NCBI GenBank assembly: GCA_039105265.1
Contig: JAPFFF010000061.1
Location: 434,001 to 498,000 of the forward strand
DNA length: 64,000 bases
Direction: 5' to 3'
DNA from: Tritrichomonas musculus
Taxonomy: Eukaryota > Parabasalia > Tritrichomonadida > Tritrichomonadidae
Shown in pieces: positions 56,807 to 64,000 of this stretch (position 1 is the first letter of the stretch; every line of letters starts with the position of its first letter). The notes beneath the pieces were generated by a model. The model was not told the DNA's origin and made no database searches. It saw only the letters and a list, made by a program, of their open reading frames with translations. Position numbers and translations under genes: made by a program.

Positions 56807-58941
56807 CATCAATTACCTGCTTGGTCATCAAATGGTGAAAGTAATTCAAATTGGTTGGGTTATCATGGTACTTATATTCCTTATTTTGTATTAGAAAATA
56901 CGTCATCTTTAAGATTTGATTTAATTGAAAAAATTTATATTGATATTTATGTAGGTGAATCAAGTTCAGCAACAAGATTATCTTTCAAACCTGATGGTGT
57001 AAAACATGAAGAAAAAGGTAAAAAATATTTAGATATCATTCCTGTAAATGATACAATTGAAAAGATTAGTTATGATTGGGGTGATTCAAATATTGATACA
57101 ACAAAGAAAGATATTGAATTATATCTCAAAAAAGAATTAACAAATTCAATTGATGAAGTTAATTGGGATTCAAAAACAAATGCATTCAAATATATAATTG
57201 ACCAACAATTTTATGAAATATCACCTAATCCAAATGCTGCAACAACTTTATATTCAGATTATAACATCACAAGTTCAAAAATAATTACAGCAGATAACAT
57301 AACAACAATGAGAAGTGATTTAAATGTTTTAACAAATAATTTTGATGTTGTTAGTTATGATGTTAAAGATATTACAGAAAAAGTTGATGTTTTGAATGCA
57401 GAAATGAGTGAAACAAAAAGAATTACAAAACATTTACAAGAAGATATTGATGAAACAAGAATGATTGCTGATGTTGCTTTAGCGGTTGGAGTTGCTTCAA
57501 TGTGTACTCAAATTGGTTCAACAGGTATAAGTTTTATCACAAATACAGGAAAATCAATGCTTCAAAGTTGTGCTGCTGCACCACTTGAATATGAAATGAC
57601 TACAACAAGTATTTCAATTTTACCTTCAATACCAGTTGGTTATTCTTTACGTTCACCTTCAATTGATTTAACTCCTTTGAAAAATTGGTATAATTCAGAA
57701 TATCAACAAATTCCAGAAATTAAATATGAAGAATATCAAAATAATTCAACTACTGCAACATCTTTAATAACTACATTTGATATTTATAATCATTTCAGAC
57801 ATTCAATGAAACCAGCATTCAAAATGTTAACAGAAAAAATTGAAGAAATTGATAATAATGATTATATTAAGAAAAGTGATTTAATTAGAAGTGATACGAT
57901 TGATATCATAACTCATTATCAAGATGAACAAGCTGCGGTTTTATTTCAAGCAGAAGATGAATTAATAAATGGTATTTGTGTATTTAAATTATTTACCTCT
58001 GAAGGTCAAAAACAATTATATTTCAAAATTGAAGAAGGTGAAATAATTGAATATAAAGGTGTTGATACAACAACAACAATAGATGATATTACAATTGAAG
58101 GTAAAGAAAAATCCGAAGAATATAGAACAAAATATTTGTCTAAAATAAACAAAATTGATAAAAATGTTATTATAACAGGTGATAATCAAAATTATAAAAT
58201 TGTTGGATGTATCATTGAAAAAAATACATTTATTCGAATTTTATTAGAGAAAACACCATCTGATATTGCTTATTTGTCAGATATTGAAGCATTAAATGAA
58301 AAAATAAATAGTTTAGCAGTTAATTCACATACAAATGATGCCGTTATGACAGCTTCTTTAAATGATTTTCCAACAATTGATGAAGTTAATTCAGCATTAG
58401 AACAATTGAAAGAAACAAAGATAGATAAAGAAAATTTGTATACAAAAGATGAAGCCGACCAAAGATATGTATTGAAAAATGAAAAATATACTTCAGATAA
58501 AATTATTTTAGATTCAGAAGGTTTTATATCTTTTGATACAACTTTAAATGATTCAAATGATGAAACAATTATGACTTCAAAATCAACATCAAAATTATTA
58601 AAAGCTATTAATAGTTATTTAAATAAGAAATTTGTTGATTTTTATGATGCAATTGATGACCATGATATTTGGATTTCAGAAGCTGAAGGAAAATATAGAC
58701 TGAAAAATGATTTAAGCTATTATGATAAACGAGAATTAGAAATAATATCAACTCAAAAATATCAAATAGAATATAACGATAAATATCCAAATACTAATGA
58801 TAGTGCAAAAATTGCAAAAATTGAATATCATGAAAATGCTAAATTAATTGGAAAATATATTATTGATAATGTTGAATATGAATTTGATATTAATTTTAAA
58901 TCTGATGATACTATTGAAGATAATCATTTTATGCTTCTAAA
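56801..58941 (+). pseudogene. Fibre-like gene of element A, second copy, 3' part (between B and E)
   Basis: It continues the type of sequence seen before element B. IYIDIYVGESSSATRLSFKPDG near 56940-57000 is followed by the nearly invariant NITSSKIITADNITTMRSDL module near 57260-57330, a coiled coil with VDVLNAEMSE, a hydrophobic VALAVGVASMC segment and a C-terminal coiled coil. It ends where element E begins, close to where relatives have their C-terminus. The gene is broken by two separate element insertions. Confidence 0.7.
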
Positions 58942-59290
58942 AGTAGTATATACGAGTCGGTTTCCGCGGGGTCACGCTACGCTTAAGCCCACGCGTCAAC
59001 ACGAACTCGTGATAAAAATAAAAAAAAATAAAAATGAAAAAAAAAAAAAATAAAAAATAAAAAATAAAAAAAATTTTTCTTCAACTTGTTTTTTTCTTGA
59101 AGTACTACAAGGGACCTAAACAACTACCTCGGGTCCCCACTACTTGTTGTTTCTTGAAGTACTACTAGGGACCTAAACAACTACCTCGGGTCCCCACTAC
59201 TACTAGGGACCTAAACAACTACCTCAGGTCCCCACTACTTGTTGTTTCTTGAAGTACTACTACTGAAACGGCACAGGTACCTGCCCCGAG
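58942..59290. repeat. Terminus of element E with tandem hairpin units
   Basis: After the AGTAGTATA terminus and a GC-rich stretch come A-rich runs. Then, at about 59100-59260, there are three units built on GGGACC-TAAACAACTACCTC-GGGTCCC separated by CTTGTTGTTTCTTGAAGTAC. Each unit can form a GGGACC/GGTCCC stem. The other terminus is not visible, so I cannot tell how much belongs to a TIR. Confidence 0.7.
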
Positions 59291-59300
59291 AATCTCGTAC

Positions 59301-62300
59301 CTATTTCTTCATATATATAGCATCGAAACAAATCATAGAACAGGTATCACAATCTAACTCAATATTATATATATCATAAGCACCAGAAGGTGGGTTAGTG
59401 TCTTTAAAGTATATTTCATCCAAATATGATTTTATTTGTTGAGGGTCAGACCATTCAGTTGATATAAATCTAATAAAATGTAGCTTTTGAGTCTTGTCCT
59501 TGAATATCAATAAGTACTCCCCATCTGGAACAGGTTCATTATCACCTGTTGGATCATTATCTAAATTATCAATAATTATGTGTTTCTCACTTGTAAAATA
59601 AGAGAATAGAAAATACCTATTATATTCATCAGTGACATCAGTAAATCCTGTATAATATGCTTTCCATTCCCTATCTGGGTCATTTTTCTCTTCTAATGCA
59701 GCTAACCTAGCTTCCATTGCTGCTATAGTATCCTTTAATGTTGCATTCTCTCTCTCTAAATTTGGTATTTTGCTATTTATTGTTACGATACTAGCAACAT
59801 GTTCACCTACTAGAATAGCTAAATCTTGTTGAGCTTTAGATGTATTATAAATTTTTGTTTTTTCTTCCTCAAGCTCACTTTTTAATGCATATTCACTTAA
59901 ATCAACTGGTTCTGGGATATCTGTTTTCAAAGCATATTTATCTTGGAGAAATGCAAGATTAACAACACTGTTTAAGTTTGTTTCATCATAATCCTCATTT
60001 GCAATATAGCAACTTATTACATTGATTCTATGTCGGTTATCTAAATCAATAACTACTCCACAACTTGAACTCATTTCTAATGTTAATACTATATTTTGAA
60101 CACCCATATTTAAAAATATAATCATTATTATTAATACTTGATATAGTGAATATTCCTTTATATTTAATATTTTCATCAGTTTTATCATATCCATCAAATA
60201 ATATTCCATATTGTTTCCATTTTTCCAAATATTGACTTGCATTAGTATAAAGAACCGAAATAGTATTAACGCCAGTGCCTTCATCATAATATAATTCTAA
60301 TTCTTGATTGAAAGTAATTCTTTTATCAATAATTTCTGGAATTTCGCTTTTCAGAGCATATTCACTTAAATCAACAGGTTCAGGTATATCTTTCTTTAAT
60401 GCATACTCCTTTAGTACATCATTAACCTCATCAACTGTGGGGTATTCATTCATAATAGTAGCTATTGATTCATTATTGCCGTGGGATATCTTTTCAAGTG
60501 AGTCTACCTTGTTGTTAAGTGCATCTATATCACATGTATATGCTATATCCTTAACCTCAAATGACATTCTCCTAACAGCACTATTTTCTTTAATAGCTAT
60601 TCCAGTAACTCTTACTTGCTGTGGGTTGGCTATAACTATTGTCTTGCCATTTAAGGTGCATGTTGGGAAGTAATCACTGCCCTCATATTGACTTATAGTA
60701 CCACCTGCAATAGTAATAGTTATTATACACTCCTCATAGTCGATGTCATTAAACTCACTAACCTTCATAACCATTAGCCTTGCCTTAATAGTACCATCTG
60801 TAATAACATCTTCAGCTTCAAGGTGTACTTCCTTATTAACAATACTACCTACTATATCAATAGTATCATCTCTTACTAAATCATTCTTATCAACATAGTT
60901 ATTATTTTCTACTTCCTCATTAACCTCATTTATTTTATCAGCTAATAGCCTAAATGCAGGTTTTAATGATTCCCTGAAGTGGTTGCATAAATCAATAGCA
61001 TCTCGATATGTTGTTATCGTCTTTGAAATGTCTTCAGTTTCATCAGTATATTCAACAACTACCTTTTCTGCATCACACCAATCAATAATAGGTGTTAAAT
61101 CAGTTGTAGTTGACCTTCCTATTTTTAATGGAGGTAGGTTGCTTCCATCACCTAGATGATACAAAGCTTGTTCACCTTGTGATACACCTTCAATAGTAGC
61201 ATCTATACCAGCCTTTGTAAATGTGAACCCTGTTCGAAATAATGTAAGACCAACATTAGCTATACTACCTGCAGTTCCTATAACTCCAAATGCTAGTGCT
61301 ACATTTGATACTATTCTAACCTGGTCTATGTCTTCTTGTAAATGTTTAGTAATCCTTTTAGTCTCTCCCATTTCTGCATTTAACACATTTACTTTCGAGG
61401 TTATGTCCTTAACATCATAACTAACTACATCAAAATTATTGGTTAACATATTTAAATCACTCCTCATGGTAGTAATATTATCAGCTGTTATAATCTTCGA
61501 ACTAGTAATATTGTAGTCTGTATATAAGGTAGTAGCTGCATTAGGATTTGGTGTTATTTCATAAAACTGTTGGTCTATTATGTACTTAAATGCATTAGTT
61601 GATGAATCCCAATTAATCTCATCAATCGGGTCTGTATAATCCTTCCTCAAATATAATTTTATGTCTCTGGTTTCACCAACATCTAAGCAAAAGCCCCAAT
61701 CATAGCTAATTGTCTCAATAGTATCAAGAACAGGTATAACATCAACAAATACCTCTCCATTCTTTTGTGCATGGAACCCATCAGGTTTGAATGATAACCT
61801 TGTTGCTGTAGAAGACTCACCTACATATATATCTAAATATATCTTTTCAACCAAATCAGTTCTAATTCCTTCAGTACTATCCATCGATGTGTATAGAAGA
61901 ACAGTGCCATAATAACCAGGATGTAATGAGTTTGATAAGCCATCAGTTAGGTGGTTCTCATATGCACATGTCATATTCCATTCACTACCATCTTTAATAG
62001 TTCCATCTTTCATTTCTAGTTTAAATTCATTTTTGTAGTTCTTTAATAGTGAATGCATTAAGCCGTTTCCTTCATTAGTAATTATTGCTTCATGCATGTC
62101 TGTTTGTTTGACTGTTATCCAACAACCATAACAACTATTGGCTTTATTAGTAGGTCGAATATTCCATTTATTAATGACTTTCCCATTAAGATGACCTTTC
62201 GCATTATCTCCTGACCAATACCCCTTATTCTCACGACTTTTATCAGTATTCCATTGTAGGTTCCATGTATTGCCAAAACAATGTTCCTTGAAGACAAAGT

Positions 62301-64000
62301 TTAATTTATCAGGTATTTCATAGTTATCTGGTACTTCATATACCATCTTATAATATTCGTCCTCTCCTATTTTTTCTTCTGTGATGATAGATGGTTTATA
62401 AAAGTAGTGAACATCGCTTTTATGGAGTTTTAATGCATTTTCAGCTTCAATTATAGAACATTTTATTGCCTTATCTGTTTTTAATGCCGTCGGTTCATAT
62501 TCATTCATAATACTTAGTTCACCATTTAGATATAAAGTATAAGGGTGAAAAGGTAGACTTTTGTCGAATGCTATATAATACCTATCATCTGTTGATGAGT
62601 TATCATTGATGGTACAATAATCATTCTCTTTATCGTAGGTAATAACTGGACAAACTATTTTACCATTTCTGGATGTTATATAGAACTCTTTTATGTACCG
62701 ACCTCTTTCATCATATATTACATTCTTTCTTAATACTATCTTGAAGATAGGCTTATTCGAATTTAAAAAGGCTTGTTTTTGTAAATCGGGTACAAAGATG
62801 CCTAATAGGTTGTATGCAACATCATTAATAGTATTAGATAAAGAGTATACATCCTTATTAGTAATAACAAATTCAGGTATACCATTATCTATAGTAAAAT
62901 CAGAGTCTACAGGTGAGGTACCTCCACTTGGAATAGAATCACATATTATTTTTCCATTTACTTCTAAATCACCCTTTATAATATATTTACCAAGTACTGG
63001 TTTAACTGGGTCTAATGATGGAGTATCTTTCGATATTTGAACACCATAACATTTTAATACATCCTCGAATTTATCAAACCCTTTGACAAAGTCAGGTATT
63101 GCTACTGCGGAAGAGTTATCTGTTTTGGCTTCTTTCGTATTTTCGATTGATAACGCCATTGGAGATGGGTCATCTTTTGGTTCCCAAACCCATTGCCTTT
63201 TATCTTCATTCCAAACTATTTCTCCAAAAACCTGAACAAAACTATTTCTTGCACGTACAAGAGCATTTACTGCTGGGGTGTTTTGTGTTCGCCATCTATC
63301 TATCCATTCCAAATGTTGTGATAAAATAACCCATTCTTCATGTGTCATATCCCATATTAAATTGTCAGGAGCATCTAATAATTCATCATGAATCCAATCA
63401 TCATCTTGGAAGTCATATCCATGTTCTTGCCATTCCTCATCTACAATATTCCAAGCTACATATTGACCTAATTCTGCATGATATTCTCTATTACGGTATA
63501 ACATTTCATTTGTTGGCATATGTAGATATGAATTCTCTTCTGGAAAGAACACCCATTCTTCATATCTATCACTATACCTGAGATGTCCTCTATGGTCATT
63601 TTCGAAGATTGGTATTAATACATCTACTATTGCTTCACTAGCTCCTTCTCTCCAACCTTCCTCGAAAGGATAATAAATATTTAACATAACCCATTCATCA
63701 TGAACAACATCCCACATGTAATTTTGAGGTACAGGAGCATTCCTATTTCGTCTCCATCCTGCAGGTCTATCCAAGTTATCATCTCTTTCTCGCCATTCCT
63801 CATAGATGATGTCCCAAACATAATTACTATCTTGATTATATAGACCGTTCGAACGGTCGCCAATTGGTCTAAAAACTGGTATTTGTTGTTCTTGGTCTTG
63901 TTGTTCCATAGCTTGTTTTGCTATATCAGGTATTGCATCCTCATACATAACAACATCAAGCATAGCATCTTGAAATGACTGTACTTGTTCACCAAGATTC
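59301..64000 (-). pseudogene. Giant fibre-like gene of element E (start outside window, about one break)
   Basis: At least 1500 residues of fibre-like sequence. In coding order: tryptophan-rich NYVWD..EEW repeats (about 63850-63170), the IIEAENALKLHKSDVHYFYK block (about 62440), a YVGESSTATRLSFKPDG block (about 61800), the nearly invariant NITSSKIITADNITTMRSDL module (about 61530-61460), a hydrophobic segment (about 61310-61250), a DLSEYALKSEIP linker, and a knob-like module almost identical to one in element B (about 59930-60340), followed by a coiled coil and a final acidic module. It is interrupted about once. It is inferred to be an attachment fibre. Confidence 0.7.

Larger units (their letters stand above)
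58942..64000. mobile_element. Element E (Maverick-like), left end
   Basis: It starts AGTAGTATATACGAG at 58942 and continues beyond the window. The visible part holds a hairpin-rich terminus and one very large fibre-like gene on the minus strand, the same arrangement as the left end of C. It interrupts element A, so it is younger than A; its other end and target duplication are outside the window. It is broken in at least the fibre-like gene (about one break). Confidence 0.75.

Noticed and set aside
1-64000. tRNA, rRNA, riboswitch or intron signals
   Set aside because: None was seen; GC-rich folded stretches are explained by TIRs and hairpins, and the genes are uninterrupted by splice-like signals.

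Overview
This window is a stack of Maverick/Polinton-type virus-like elements inserted into one another. It contains no ordinary host locus, rRNA or tRNA that I can recognise. The DNA is strongly AT-rich, the genes look intron-less, the genetic code is standard (TAA, TGA and TAG all end frames), and intergenic gaps are very short. The Maverick gene set, a short surface-protein gene of the parabasalid Pmp-like kind, and TCA-containing leaders placed directly before ATG point to a trichomonad host (Trichomonas or Tritrichomonas type). That assignment is an inference; no host marker gene proves it.

Layout. Element A (1-8789, resuming at 56801-58941) holds two tandem major capsid protein (MCP) genes, a small capsid-like gene and two tandem fibre-like genes. 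Element B (8790-56800) sits inside the second fibre-like gene of A. It has 229-bp terminal inverted repeats (TIRs) that look identical by eye and a 6-bp target duplication, TTTGAA. B carries its own fibre-like protein, integrase, MCP, KilA-N protein and an unusually long family B DNA polymerase. Element C (16355-42074, about 25.7 kb, 56-bp TIRs) lies inside B and is nearly whole. Its genes are a 2125-residue fibre-like protein, a penton-like protein, PolB, an SF3 helicase, MCP, a packaging ATPase, integrase, an adenovirus/Ulp1-type protease, an HNH endonuclease and a small Rep-like HUH protein beside its right TIR. Element D (46741 to about 49290) is one end of a C-related element, also inside B. 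Element E starts at 58942 inside the far end of A's second fibre-like gene and runs off the window with another large fibre-like gene.

How the genes fit together. Each family combines replication genes (PolB, with helicase in C), integration genes (integrase, TIRs) and virion morphogenesis genes (MCP, penton-like, ATPase, protease, small amphipathic proteins, very large fibre-like proteins). A, B and probably E share one capsid/fibre lineage; C and D are another, but fibre modules are shared across both. The nesting order gives relative age: A is older than B, B older than C and D, and E is younger than A. The identical TIRs of B and C suggest recent insertions.

Most unusual signals: (1) a CRESS-virus-like Rep domain inside a Maverick; (2) a family of paired GC-rich tri-loop hairpins scattered only through B, including inside genes; (3) tryptophan-rich repeats and a nearly invariant segment of about 30 residues in the fibre-like proteins; (4) a recent knob-module exchange between B and E; (5) a tandem TGAATCA array next to a gene for a basic coiled-coil protein.
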